A stretch of DNA of 64,000 nucleotides from JAMXLO01 sp963799415. Its GTDB lineage: Bacteria; Pseudomonadota; Alphaproteobacteria; Acetobacterales; Acetobacteraceae. The translations under genes were made by a program, and so were the position numbers. Below, piece after piece: positions 45,647 to 55,138 of this stretch (positions are counted from its first letter, which is position 1; every line of letters starts with the position of its first letter). A model generated the notes under the pieces. That model was not told where the DNA came from, searched no databases, and was given only the letters and a program-made list of their open reading frames with translations. Where the stretch lies: positions 62,001-126,000 of the forward strand of contig CAWCXI010000031.1 in the NCBI GenBank assembly GCA_963799415.1. Reading direction: 5' to 3'.

Positions 45647-47201
45647 ATGCAACGTATCGTCGCCCTCGCCTTCACCGCACTCCTGGCGATCGGCACCGCG
45701 CGCGCCGACACCACCCTTGTGATCAGCATGGCGGCCGATCCGACCGGCCTCGATCCTGAAGCGGTGCTGAACAATACGTCGGGCTTCGTCATGGCGACGA
45801 TCTACGACGGCCTGATCCGCTACAAGCCGGGTACCGTCGAGGTCGAGCCGGGACTGGCGCAGAGCTGGGACGTATCATCCGACGGACTGACCTACACCTT
45901 CCATCTGCGCAAGGGCGTCAAGTATCACGACGGCTCGCCGTTCAATGCGCAGGCGGTGATCGCCACGCTGGACCGGCAGCTCAAGAAGGACGATCCGAGC
46001 TACATCTTCAATTCCGGACCGGTGCAGAGCTATCTCGACTTCACCTATGGCTCGGTCGCCTCGTATCGCGCGGTCGGCGACGACACGGTGGAAATGAAGA
46101 TGAAAGCGCCGTCAGCCGCGCTGCTTGCCAGTCTGGCGATGGTGTGGAACGGCGTGGTCAGCCCGACTGCGGTTGCGAAATATGGCAAGGAATTTCGCAA
46201 TCATCCGGTCGGCACCGGACCCTTCATCTTCCGCGAGTGGCGCGAGCGCGACCAGGTCACGCTGGATGCCAATCCTGATTACTGGAAGGGCAAGCCGAAG
46301 GTCGACCATCTGGTGTTCAAGGAGTACCCGGATTCGCAGGCTGCCCTGTTGGCTCTGAAGCGCGGCGATGTGCAGATCATGGGCGACGTCGCCACGCCGG
46401 TGATCGCGTCGATTTGCGGTGATGCAAACCTCGTGCTGCTGACTTCAGCCTGGTCTGGCGGTGAACGGCATGGCGATGCCAAATGAAGTGCCGCCATTCA
46501 CCGACAAGAGGGTGCGACAGGCGCTGAACTATGCGGTGGACAAACCGGCGATCGACAAGGCGCTGTACAGCGGGCTGGCGACGCCGATGGTTTCGCCCCT
46601 GCCGGAGGCGCAATGGGGCTTCGACTTTACGATGAAGGGGTATCCCTACGATCCGGCGAAGGCAAAGGAGCTGTTGGCCGCTGCCGGCGTGAAGCCCGGT
46701 CTCAAGGTCGAGCTGCTCGCTTATAGCACGCCACGGGGCTACAACCCTGCCGGACCTGATCTGGCGGTAGCGCTGCAGGGTTATTTCCAGAAGGTTGGTA
46801 TCGAGGCGGATGTGCGCAAGCTCGACATCGGCGCGTTCCTCGCCACGGTGCGATCAGGCAAGTATCAGGGGATGTTTATCTCCGGCTTCAGTGGGGACAA
46901 TGGCGATCCGGACAACTTTTTGAACGCGTTGTTCAACTCAAGCCAAATGCCGGTCGGTGACACGGAACACTATAAGAATCCGGCGGTGGACAAGCTGATG
47001 GACGAAGCCGCGCGTGAGCCTGACCACGACAAGCGCGTTGCGATGTACCAGACGATCCAGCATCAGATCCTCGACGATGCGCCTTGGGTGTTCGTGAATT
47101 CCGTGCTGCAGGTACGCGCCACGCGGACGGAGGTGAAGGGGTTCAGGCTCAATCCAACGCAGATGTTCTTCGACATGGATCAGGTATCGGTGCAGAAGTA
47201 G
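45647..47201 (+). CDS. ABC importer substrate-binding protein, family 5, second of two; 1-base insertion
   Basis: About 517 residues after correction. It has a Sec signal (VALAFTALLAIGTARA) and a family-5 core starting TTLVISMAADPTGLDPEAVL, with NPDYWKGKPKVD. The frame is lost by one extra T near 46443-46445, just after LVLLT, and resumes with QPGLAVNGMAMPNEVPPFTDKR to a normal C-terminus. GGGAGGAG precedes ATG 45647. Its stop is two bases from the stop of the convergent permease gene. Confidence 0.88.
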
Positions 47202-47203
47202 AG

Positions 47204-48058
47204 TTACCTCGCCCGCAACCTCGGATCGTATTGGTCCCTCAGCGCGTCGCCCAGCAGATTGAACCCGACCACGACGAGGAAGATCGCCAATCCAGGAAAC
47301 GTCGCGACCCACCACGCAGTGAGAAAATACCCGTGCCCTTCCGCCAACAGCGCGCCCCAATCAGGCGATGGCGGTTGCGCACCAAGACCAAGGAACGAGA
47401 GCCCCGCCGTCTCAACCACGACCGCTCCGGACTGCAGCGTCGCCAGCACCAGCACGGGCGTGAAGCTGTTCGGCAGCACGTGGCGCAGCATCACGCGCAC
47501 TCGCCCGGCGCCGATTGCCCGCGCCGCCACCACGAAATCCGCCGTCTGCACCGTCAACACCTGGCCACGCATCAACCGCGCATATTGCGGTGTATAGATG
47601 ATGCCAATCGCGATCACTGAATTGGTCAGGCTTGGCCCCAGTACCGCGACGATGATAAGCGCCAGCAGCAGATACGGAAATGCCAGCAGCACATCCACGA
47701 TGCGCATGATCAGTGCATCCACGCGTCCGCCAAGATAGCCCGCCAGCAGTCCCAGTGAACCACCCAGCAGCAGGGCCAGACCATCGGCCATCACGATTGC
47801 CAGCAGGGCGGTGCGAGTGCCGTAGAGGATGCGGCTCAGCGTGTCGCGGCCGTACTGATCTGCGCCGAACCAGTGCTGCGCGGATGGCGGCGACAGTGAG
47901 TTGGACAGATCCTGCTCGTACGGATCGTACGGCGCCAGCAGCGGTGCGAACAGTGTCAGCGCCAGGAACACGACCGCGATGGCAAGGCCAAAGCGCGCGC
48001 CTGTCCCGTGCAGCGCACGCCGCACGAGGCCGGGAGAGGAGGCGACAGTGACGCTCAT
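47204..48058 (-). CDS. Peptide-type ABC importer permease (DppC-like), second system
   Basis: A 284-residue permease with DppC motifs HWFGADQYGRDTLSRILYGTRTALLAI, EAA loop FVVAARAIGAGRVRVMLRHVLPNSF, and AQPPSPDWGALLAEGHGYFLTAWWVATFPG. ATG 48058 overlaps the DppB-like stop (ATGA). Unlike the system at 30410-34310, no ATP-binding gene follows; the next gene is convergent. Confidence 0.92.
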   Translation of the reverse strand: MSVTVASSPGLVRRALHGTGARFGLAIAVVFLALTLFAPLLAPYDPYEQDLSNSLSPPSAQHWFGADQYGRDTLSRILYGTRTALLAIVMADGLALLLGGSLGLLAGYLGGRVDALIMRIVDVLLAFPYLLLALIIVAVLGPSLTNSVIAIGIIYTPQYARLMRGQVLTVQTADFVVAARAIGAGRVRVMLRHVLPNSFTPVLVLATLQSGAVVVETAGLSFLGLGAQPPSPDWGALLAEGHGYFLTAWWVATFPGLAIFLVVVGFNLLGDALRDQYDPRLRAR

Positions 48059-49059
48059 GCGCGGCTGATCCGCGGATCCAGCGCCGCATACAGGATATCG
48101 ACGGCCAGATTGACCAGCACGAACACCACCGCGATGAACAGCGCGCCAGCCTGCACCACCGGATAGTCGCGCGACAAAATTGAATCCACCATCAGCCGAC
48201 CAAGTCCCGGCAGCGAATATATTGTCTCGGTCAGCACGGCGCCCGAAAGCAACAGGCCGAGCTGCAGCCCGATCACCGTCACGATAGGGATTGCCGCGTT
48301 GCGCAGAATGTGGCGCAGGATCACACGGCTATCCGCCACACCCTTGGCTCGTGCGGTGCGCACGTGATCCGCCGTCGCCGCGGACATCACCTCGGCGCGC
48401 GTAATGCGCGTGATCAGCGCAAGCGGCACGCTCGCCAGCGTAACGGATGGCAGGAGCATATGGCGTAGACTGGCGGCGATCATCGTCGCATTGCCGGACA
48501 GCAGGCTGTCGATCACGCTCATGCCGGTGATGCGCTGCGGATCGAGGCCTACGGGCATAAGCCCGCCGACCGGCAACCAACCCAGGCCCGCGGCGAACAG
48601 CACCAGCAACATCAGTCCCAACCAGAAGATCGGCATCGACACGCCAAACAAGGTCAGCGTCATCACCACTGCATCGAGGTGCGAGCCCTGCCGCATCGCC
48701 GCCAGCACGCCCACCGGCACGCCGAACATGCTGGCCAGCAGCAGTGATGCCAGCGCAAGCTGGAGGGTCACCGGAAATGCGGTGAGCACGTCGGTGAGCG
48801 CCGGCCGATTGGTCTGGATCGAGATACCAAGATTGCCGTGCAGTGCCTCGCTTATGAAGCGCGCGTATTGCACCCATACCGGCTGATCCAGACCAAGTTG
48901 CTCACGCAGGCGTTGCAACTGTTCATTGGTGGCGTGATCGCCCAGCAGCAGTTGCGCGACGTCGCCCGGCAGCAGGTGCATGGTGACGAACACCACGACG
49001 CTGACGCCGATCAGAACGAACAGGAGCTGAGCCAGGCGGGCCGCGACGTAATTTGCCAC
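48055..49059 (-). CDS. Peptide-type ABC importer permease (DppB-like), second system
   Basis: A 334-residue DppB-type permease: LAQLLFVLIGVSVVVFVTMHLLPGD at the N-terminus, HVRTARAKGVADSRVILRHILRNA as EAA loop, and ILYAALDPRISRA at the end. It starts with GTG 49059 directly after the TGA of the sensor kinase gene with no spacer, implying coupled translation. Permease identity is certain; substrate unknown. Confidence 0.92.
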   Translation of the reverse strand: MANYVAARLAQLLFVLIGVSVVVFVTMHLLPGDVAQLLLGDHATNEQLQRLREQLGLDQPVWVQYARFISEALHGNLGISIQTNRPALTDVLTAFPVTLQLALASLLLASMFGVPVGVLAAMRQGSHLDAVVMTLTLFGVSMPIFWLGLMLLVLFAAGLGWLPVGGLMPVGLDPQRITGMSVIDSLLSGNATMIAASLRHMLLPSVTLASVPLALITRITRAEVMSAATADHVRTARAKGVADSRVILRHILRNAAIPIVTVIGLQLGLLLSGAVLTETIYSLPGLGRLMVDSILSRDYPVVQAGALFIAVVFVLVNLAVDILYAALDPRISRA

Positions 49060-51645
49060 TCACACCGTCTGCGACGTGCTGTGCCTGATCGCGTCCGATT
49101 CGTCCGCGAGACCGAGCGCGGCACGCAATGTCTCGATCAGAGTGCGGCCGAGGAACGGCTTCACCAGCACCCATCGCTCACCGCCGATAGGCTCGGCATC
49201 ACCACCAGTGAAGAACACGACCGGTATCGATGGCCGGCGCGAACGAACCTGCCGCGCCAGCTCGAGGCCATTCATGCCAGGCATCACGAGGTCGACCAGC
49301 AGCAGATGGAAATCAAGGCCGCTGTCCACCAGGCTCAGTGCCGCTTCACCGCTCTCCGCCACTGCCACTGCCAGGCCGTTGGCCGTCAGCATGGCGGAGA
49401 TCGTGTCACGGCATTCCACCTCGTCATCGACGACCAGGATGCGGCGATGCCAAGCCACCGTGTCGTGCTGCGGCTCTGAGCTGACGGCACGCTCCGGGTC
49501 CGAACTGGTGTCACGATCCGTCTCATACGTCGCGCGGGGGAAGAGCACATTGACCGTGGTTCCCTTGCCCATCGCGCTGTCGATCCGTACCGAGCCACCC
49601 GATTGGCGGGCGACGCCGTAGACCTGGCTCAACCCAAGTCCTGACCCCTGACCTGGCGGCTTGGTGGTGAAGAACGGTTCGAACGCGTTCTGCAGCACGT
49701 CGTCGGACATGCCGGTTCCCGTGTCGCTCACCGCCACGATCACGAAGTCGCCAGGGGACAGATCGGTCGAGGCATCACGGGGTCCCAGCGTCGTGTTGGC
49801 AGTTCTGATGGTCAGCGTGCCACCGTCCGGCATCGCGTCGCGCGCGTTGATCGCGAGATTGAGGATCACGTGCTCGATCTGCACCGGATCGATCAGTGCC
49901 GACCAGAGTTTCTCGTCGAATGCTGTCTCAACGCGGATCGTGCGTCCAAGCGTTGCGCGCAGCAGATCGCCCATGCCGCGCACGACCTTGTTCAGATCGA
50001 CCAGCACCGGCGTGAGTTCCTGTTTGCGTGAGAACGCCAACAGTCGCCGCACAAGGTCGGCACCACGGCCGGCAGTCTGCAGAATCATCGCCAGCCGGCG
50101 GCCATGCACCGGGTGTTCGCCCAATTCGCTGTGGAGTATCTCGGCGTTGCCTGTGATGGCTGACAGCAGGTTGTTGAAGTCGTGCGCGACGCCCGCAGTC
50201 AACCGGCCGACTGCCGCCATGGTCTGTGCCTGGCGCAGGCGCTCCTCGGTCTGCCGGCGCATCGTCACATCGGTGTACAGCGTGACGAAACCACCGCCCG
50301 GCAGTGGATTGCGCCTGATCTCGAGCTGCCGGCCACCCGGTCGCGGCCGCTCGATCGTGCCCATGGCACCGCCGGAGTGCAGCAGACCCATACGCCGTGC
50401 AACTTCGGCCTCGATGTCGACCGGGCCGAACTCGCCGCCGGCCACCTGGGCGCGCAGAATGTCTTCCATCGGCAGGCCAGCGTGAAGAACCGCAACCGGA
50501 ACCCCGGTGAACTGAGGGAAGTGCGGATTCCACGCCATCAGCCGGAGGTCGCGGTCGACCATCATGATGCCGTCGCTCATCCCGGTCAGCGCTGCTTCGA
50601 GAATCGCCCGCTCACGCGCTAGGGTCTCATGGCGGCGGCGGGCGGCGGTCTGCGCGCGCAGCAACAGCAGGGCCAGCACCGCAATGAGCAGCGTGATACC
50701 GCCGGTGAACAGCAGCGCATTCATCTCCCAGTCCGCCGCCGGCCGCAGGGCCTCGTCACGATCGAGGCCGACAACCACCTTCAGGTCGTGATCCGGAACC
50801 GTGGCGAAAGCGTACATTCGGTCGGCATCATCCAGACCCGATTCGCCGGTCCAGCTTCCCTCGGCCGATTGGCGCATCGCCGCGAGGAGCGGTGACTTGG
50901 CAATGCTGATCACCGCGGGATTCTCGTCCGGGCCGGCCAGTGTCCAGGCGGTGCCGTCGCGCATGCTCACGACGGCGATGATGCCATGGGCGGGGAGATC
51001 GATTTCGCGATAGAATTGCGCGAACGAATTGGTGTCGTACGAAGCAGCGATCACGCCGGCAAACGAACCGTCAGGGTTGTCCAGCCGGCGGGCCAGGTTG
51101 ATCTGCCATAGCCGGGTGACCTGGCCTTGGGTCAGTTCGCCCATGAACATCTTGCCTTCGTCGGTCGGCAGCGATGCTTCATGGCTGAAGTAGTCACGTT
51201 TGCTGATATCTGTGCCGATGATCGCCGGGCGCGAGCTGGACCGCACAATTCCCTGTGCGTCGGAGATAAACAATTGCAGCGAAACGTCGTTGATCACGAC
51301 CACCTGACTGGCGCGCGCGACGATATCGAAATTCTTGGGGTCCCGCTGCCATTCGTATTCCAGAATGCGCAATGTCTGCTCGAGCGACAGCAGCTCGCGG
51401 CGCAGCTGATCCTCCAGCGTAAGCGCCTTGGCGAGGATTTCGGCCTGCACGCGTGCGCGCACCTCGGTGCGATGTGCGTGGATGGCGTCTCGTGCGCCGA
51501 TCCAGGTCAGGGCAACCAGCAGCAGTGCGGCAATGATAATGGCAGCACGGCCAAGCCGGCGGATCGTATCACCCTGGGGAAGCGTCTTGCTGCGCCCTTC
51601 GTCCAGATGACGAGTCTGGTCGATATGCCCCTCCTTTCGGGTCAA
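49060..51645 (-). CDS. Hybrid sensor histidine kinase with periplasmic Cache sensor and C-terminal receiver
   Basis: An 861-residue membrane kinase. TM1 (about 34-50) and TM2 (about 309-329) bracket a dCache-type periplasmic sensor. A PAS domain follows (about 345-465), then HisKA with H488 in TAGVAHDFNNLL, HATPase_c with ILNLAINARDAMPDG and GQGSGLGLSQVYG, and a receiver with phosphoacceptor D785 in LLLVDLVMPGMNG. The start is TTG 51645 with GGGGAGG upstream; a second AAGGAGG lies just inside but has no ATG. It abuts the DppB-like gene, suggesting that kinase and permease are co-expressed. Confidence 0.9.
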   Translation of the reverse strand: MTRKEGHIDQTRHLDEGRSKTLPQGDTIRRLGRAAIIIAALLLVALTWIGARDAIHAHRTEVRARVQAEILAKALTLEDQLRRELLSLEQTLRILEYEWQRDPKNFDIVARASQVVVINDVSLQLFISDAQGIVRSSSRPAIIGTDISKRDYFSHEASLPTDEGKMFMGELTQGQVTRLWQINLARRLDNPDGSFAGVIAASYDTNSFAQFYREIDLPAHGIIAVVSMRDGTAWTLAGPDENPAVISIAKSPLLAAMRQSAEGSWTGESGLDDADRMYAFATVPDHDLKVVVGLDRDEALRPAADWEMNALLFTGGITLLIAVLALLLLRAQTAARRRHETLARERAILEAALTGMSDGIMMVDRDLRLMAWNPHFPQFTGVPVAVLHAGLPMEDILRAQVAGGEFGPVDIEAEVARRMGLLHSGGAMGTIERPRPGGRQLEIRRNPLPGGGFVTLYTDVTMRRQTEERLRQAQTMAAVGRLTAGVAHDFNNLLSAITGNAEILHSELGEHPVHGRRLAMILQTAGRGADLVRRLLAFSRKQELTPVLVDLNKVVRGMGDLLRATLGRTIRVETAFDEKLWSALIDPVQIEHVILNLAINARDAMPDGGTLTIRTANTTLGPRDASTDLSPGDFVIVAVSDTGTGMSDDVLQNAFEPFFTTKPPGQGSGLGLSQVYGVARQSGGSVRIDSAMGKGTTVNVLFPRATYETDRDTSSDPERAVSSEPQHDTVAWHRRILVVDDEVECRDTISAMLTANGLAVAVAESGEAALSLVDSGLDFHLLLVDLVMPGMNGLELARQVRSRRPSIPVVFFTGGDAEPIGGERWVLVKPFLGRTLIETLRAALGLADESDAIRHSTSQTV

Positions 51646-51810
51646 CGCGCCTCCCCGTTGCAGACCGCCATACCCCGCGTGAGACCAATGCCAATTTAGC
51701 GTGAGGCTCGGAGAAATGCGAGTTGTTTCAATTTACCAGCAAATGCCTGGGTGTCGCGGGACCGCACGGATCATGCTACGCCAACAGCAAAGCAGTGTCG
51801 GAGGCGTCAG

Positions 51811-52851
51811 GTGGTAGAGTCAAGACAGCCCGCCCGATTTGGCCGCATCCATCGGCCGGACGATGCCTGGCTCGCCAAGGCCCCGGCGGAGCCAATTCTT
51901 GACCCCGAATTGCCGATTATCGATACCCATCACCACCTCTGGCAGCGGCCGGACCATCGTTATCTGTTGCACGAATTGCTGGCTGACCTGGGTAGCGGCC
52001 ACAGGGTGGTCGCGACCGTATTCCTGCAGTGCCACGCGATGTACCGCGCGAGTGGCCCGGAGGAGATGCGCCCTGTCGGCGAAACCGAGTTTGTGGCAGG
52101 CATCGCCGCGATGAGCGACAGCGGGGGCTATGGGCCGGCGCGGGTCGCCGCGGGCATCGTTGGATACGCCGACCTGACGCTGGGCGAGCGCGTCGAGGCG
52201 GTACTGGAAGCGCAGATCCGCGCCGGTGGCGGACGCTTCCGCGGCGTGCGGCACTCCGGCAACTGGGATGCCGACCCGATCATCGGCAACGGCGCGCCGG
52301 GTCCCGACATCTATCGCCGCGCCGATTTCCGCGCCGGTCTGGGGCGTCTTGCCGCTCTTGGGCTGTCATTGGATGCGTGGGTGTTCTTTACCCAACTGGC
52401 CGATGTGATCGACCTGGCACGTGCCTGTCCTGGCACGAACATCATCGTGGGCCATGTCGGCGGCGTGCTGGGCTATGGCCGCTATGCCGGCAAGCGTGAC
52501 GAGATCTTCGCAGCGTGGAAGGACTCGGTGACCGAGCTGGCGAAGTGTCCGAACGTCACGATGAAGCTGGGCGGGATGATGATGCGGGCGGCGCTGTACG
52601 ACTATGGCGCGGCGGAGCGGCCGATCTCCTCGGAGGAACTTGCCGCGCTGTGGCGGCCCTATATGGAGATCTGCATCGAGCTGTTCGGGCCGCGGCGCTG
52701 CATGTTCGAAAGCAATTTCCCGGTGGAGAAGATGGGGATCGGCTGGGTCCCGCTGTGGAACGCATTCAAGCGCATCGCCGCCGGCGCCTCGGTGGACGAG
52801 AAGCGGGCATTGTTCCATGACACGGCGCAGCGAATTTATCGATTGGGGTGA
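51811..52851 (+). CDS. Amidohydrolase family protein (2-pyrone-4,6-dicarboxylate lactonase-like)
   Basis: A TIM-barrel metal-dependent hydrolase of COG3618 type, 346 residues. The metal-binding HxH is in IIDTHHHLWQ near residue 40; GFRGVRHSG-like FRGVRHSGNW, IIVGHVGG and CMFESNFPVEK (active-site Asp position occupied by Glu/Ser in ESNFP) follow. GTG 51811 is set by GGAGG at 51800-51804 with 6-nt spacing; a longer open frame lacks such a site. A methyltransferase gene follows in the same direction after 7 bp. Confidence 0.87.
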   Translation: MVESRQPARFGRIHRPDDAWLAKAPAEPILDPELPIIDTHHHLWQRPDHRYLLHELLADLGSGHRVVATVFLQCHAMYRASGPEEMRPVGETEFVAGIAAMSDSGGYGPARVAAGIVGYADLTLGERVEAVLEAQIRAGGGRFRGVRHSGNWDADPIIGNGAPGPDIYRRADFRAGLGRLAALGLSLDAWVFFTQLADVIDLARACPGTNIIVGHVGGVLGYGRYAGKRDEIFAAWKDSVTELAKCPNVTMKLGGMMMRAALYDYGAAERPISSEELAALWRPYMEICIELFGPRRCMFESNFPVEKMGIGWVPLWNAFKRIAAGASVDEKRALFHDTAQRIYRLG

Positions 52852-52858
52852 GGATGCG

Positions 52859-53638
52859 ATGACCGACACAGCGCACCAGGAGCGGATCCTGGACCAGTTC
52901 ACCCGCCAGGCCACGCCATTCAGCACGGCAAACACCATCACCGACGGCAACGCGTTGCGTATGATCGTGACGGCTGCGGTGCCGACGCCAGCCGATACGG
53001 TGCTGGATGTGGCCTGCGGTGGCGGCATCGTGGTCTGCGCATTCGCACCACACGTCAGACATGCGACCGGCATCGACATGACACCCGCCATGCTCGACCG
53101 CGCGCGGCAGCTTGCGGCGGAGAAGGCGGTCGACAATGTCACCTGGGATCGCGGTGACGTGGGAGCGCTGCCCTATGCCGATGGCGCATTCGATGTCGTT
53201 GTGACGCGGTTCTCCATGCATCATTTCCTCGATCCGATCAGCGTGTTGCGCGAGATGGTACGCGTGTGCGCGCCCGGCGGTCGGGTGGTCGTGATCGACA
53301 TGTACGCCTCGGATACCCCGGCGAAGGCGGCGGAGTGGAACCGCGCCGAGAAGTTGCGCGATCCATCGCATGTGCGGTGTCTTACTCTGCCGGAGCTGAA
53401 AGGGTCGTTCAGTGCAGTTGGACTATCCGAGCCCCGCGCAACTTTCTACGAGCTGCGCGACGAGATCCGGAATCTGCTCGCCCGCTCGTTCCCGAATCCG
53501 GGTGACGAGACGAAGATCATCGAGATGTTTGCCGCGTCGGCGGAGGACGATCGGTTGGGTATCCCGGTGCGACGCGAGGGCGAGAGGATCGAGTATGCCT
53601 ATCCGATCGCAATACTGGTGTCGAACCGACCGGAGTGA
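52859..53638 (+). CDS. SAM-dependent methyltransferase (UbiE/Methyltransf_11 type)
   Basis: A 259-residue methyltransferase. Motif I is VLDVACGGGIVVCAFAPH, followed by GIDMTPAMLDRARQLA (acidic motif II) and ALPYADGAFDVVVTRFSMHHFLD (motif IV), a UbiE-like arrangement. The start ATG 52859 follows GTGAGGATGCG. Its stop TGA directly adjoins that of the convergent livF (TGATCA). The substrate is unknown; adjacency to the amidohydrolase suggests a shared pathway. Confidence 0.88.
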   Translation: MTDTAHQERILDQFTRQATPFSTANTITDGNALRMIVTAAVPTPADTVLDVACGGGIVVCAFAPHVRHATGIDMTPAMLDRARQLAAEKAVDNVTWDRGDVGALPYADGAFDVVVTRFSMHHFLDPISVLREMVRVCAPGGRVVVIDMYASDTPAKAAEWNRAEKLRDPSHVRCLTLPELKGSFSAVGLSEPRATFYELRDEIRNLLARSFPNPGDETKIIEMFAASAEDDRLGIPVRREGERIEYAYPIAILVSNRPE

Positions 53639-54346
53639 TCATCCGAGATAGGCCCGCTGCACCCGCTCATCGTCCAGCAGCTCGCGTCCCGGGCCATCCA
53701 GCACGATCTGCCCGCTCTCCAGCACGTAGCCATGATGGGCAATGCCCAGCGCCATCGGCGCGTTCTGCTCCACCAGCAGTATCGTCACGCCCTGCGCGTT
53801 GATCCGCCCGATCGTCTCGAACACCTGCTCGACCAGCATGGGTGCCAGCCCCATGCTCGGCTCGTCCATCAGCAGCACGCGTGGTCTCGCCATCAGCGCG
53901 CGCGCCGCTGCCAGCATCTGCTGCTCGCCGCCTGACAACGTTCCCGCCACCTGCTTCAGCCGCTCGCGCAGGCGCGGAAACAGCACCAGCATCTGCTCCT
54001 TGTCGTCGGCGATCGCACGCCGGTCGTGGCGGGTGAACGCGCCCATCTCCAGGTTCTCGCTGACCGTCAGTCGCCCGAAGATGCGCCGCCCCTCCGGCAC
54101 GTGCACCACGCCGATCGCCGCGATCTCATGCGCGCCGAGTCCCGCGAGCGGGCGGCCATCGAAGCGGATTTCGCCCTGACGCGGATGCAGCAGTCCGCTG
54201 ATAGCTCGCAGCGTGGTGGACTTGCCGGCGCCGTTGCCACCCACCAGGGTGACGATCTGCCGCTCCTCGACCGCGAGCGAGATGCCCTTCAGCGCCTCGA
54301 TCTTGTCGTAGAAGACGTGGATGCCATCGACCTCGAGGAGCGCCAT
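53639..54346 (-). CDS. livF: Branched-chain amino acid-type ABC importer ATP-binding protein LivF
   Basis: A 235-residue ATPase with Walker A GGNGAGKSTTLRAI, VPEGRRIFGRLTV (LivF hallmark), LSGGEQQMLAAARALM signature and LLMDEPSMGLAP. It is the terminal gene of the minus-strand operon: binding protein, livH, livM, livG, livF. The family also transports amides, urea and aromatic acids, so substrate identity is not fixed by homology. Confidence 0.94.
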   Translation of the reverse strand: MALLEVDGIHVFYDKIEALKGISLAVEERQIVTLVGGNGAGKSTTLRAISGLLHPRQGEIRFDGRPLAGLGAHEIAAIGVVHVPEGRRIFGRLTVSENLEMGAFTRHDRRAIADDKEQMLVLFPRLRERLKQVAGTLSGGEQQMLAAARALMARPRVLLMDEPSMGLAPMLVEQVFETIGRINAQGVTILLVEQNAPMALGIAHHGYVLESGQIVLDGPGRELLDDERVQRAYLG

Positions 54347-54351
54347 CCACG

Positions 54352-55134
54352 TTACTCCGCTGCCGGTTTCGCGGCCTTGCCGAGATAGGCCTCGATCACC
54401 GCCGGATCCTGCTGCACGAGCGCCGGCACGTTCTCGGCGATCTTCACGCCGTGATCCAGGACGGTGACGCGATCCGACATCGACATCACCACGCGCATCT
54501 GGTGCTCGATCAGGATAATGGTGATCGCGAAGCGCGCACGGACCTGCTGGATGAACTCCATCATTTCCGACGTCTCGCGCGGGTTCATGCCCGCGGTCGG
54601 TTCGTCGAGCAACAGCAGCTTCGGCTTGGTGGCCAGCGCGCGGCCGATCTCCAGCCTGCGTTGTTCGCCGTACGCCAGGTTCCGCGCCAGAATATCGCCA
54701 CGACCGCGCAGTCCAACGAATTGCAGCAGGCGCAGGGCCTCCTCGTGGGCCGCTCGCTCGTCACGCATGGTGTGCGGCGTGCGCAGCACCGCACCCCACC
54801 AGGTGGAGCGCAGATGCAGATGCATTCCCACCAGCAGATTCTCGAGTGCCGAAATGTTGCGGAAAAGGCGAATGTTCTGATAGGTGCGACTGATCCCCGC
54901 TGCCGCAACACGATCGGGGGTCAATCCGTCAACGCGTTCGCCGGCGAACCATACCTCGCCGGATGACGGCCGCAGGTTCTGCGTGATGCAGTTGAACACC
55001 GTGGTCTTGCCCGCGCCGTTCGGACCGATGACGCTGTGAATGCTGTGCTCGGTCACCACAAGGTCCAAGTCGGCGATCGCCACCAGGCCGCCGAAGCGCA
55101 TGGTCAGGTGATTGCAGCGGAGGAGCTCGGTCAC
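54352..55134 (-). CDS. livG: Branched-chain amino acid-type ABC importer ATP-binding protein LivG
   Basis: A 260-residue ATPase with Walker A IGPNGAGKTTVFNCI (LivG pattern), QNIRLFRNISALENLLVGMH, an LAYGEQRRLEIGRALA signature and LLLDEPTAGMNPRE. The insertion between Walker A and signature is typical of LivG. The start is GTG 55134, four bases from the livM stop. Partner of LivF. Confidence 0.94.
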   Translation of the reverse strand: MTELLRCNHLTMRFGGLVAIADLDLVVTEHSIHSVIGPNGAGKTTVFNCITQNLRPSSGEVWFAGERVDGLTPDRVAAAGISRTYQNIRLFRNISALENLLVGMHLHLRSTWWGAVLRTPHTMRDERAAHEEALRLLQFVGLRGRGDILARNLAYGEQRRLEIGRALATKPKLLLLDEPTAGMNPRETSEMMEFIQQVRARFAITIILIEHQMRVVMSMSDRVTVLDHGVKIAENVPALVQQDPAVIEAYLGKAAKPAAE

Positions 55135-55138
55135 GCTA

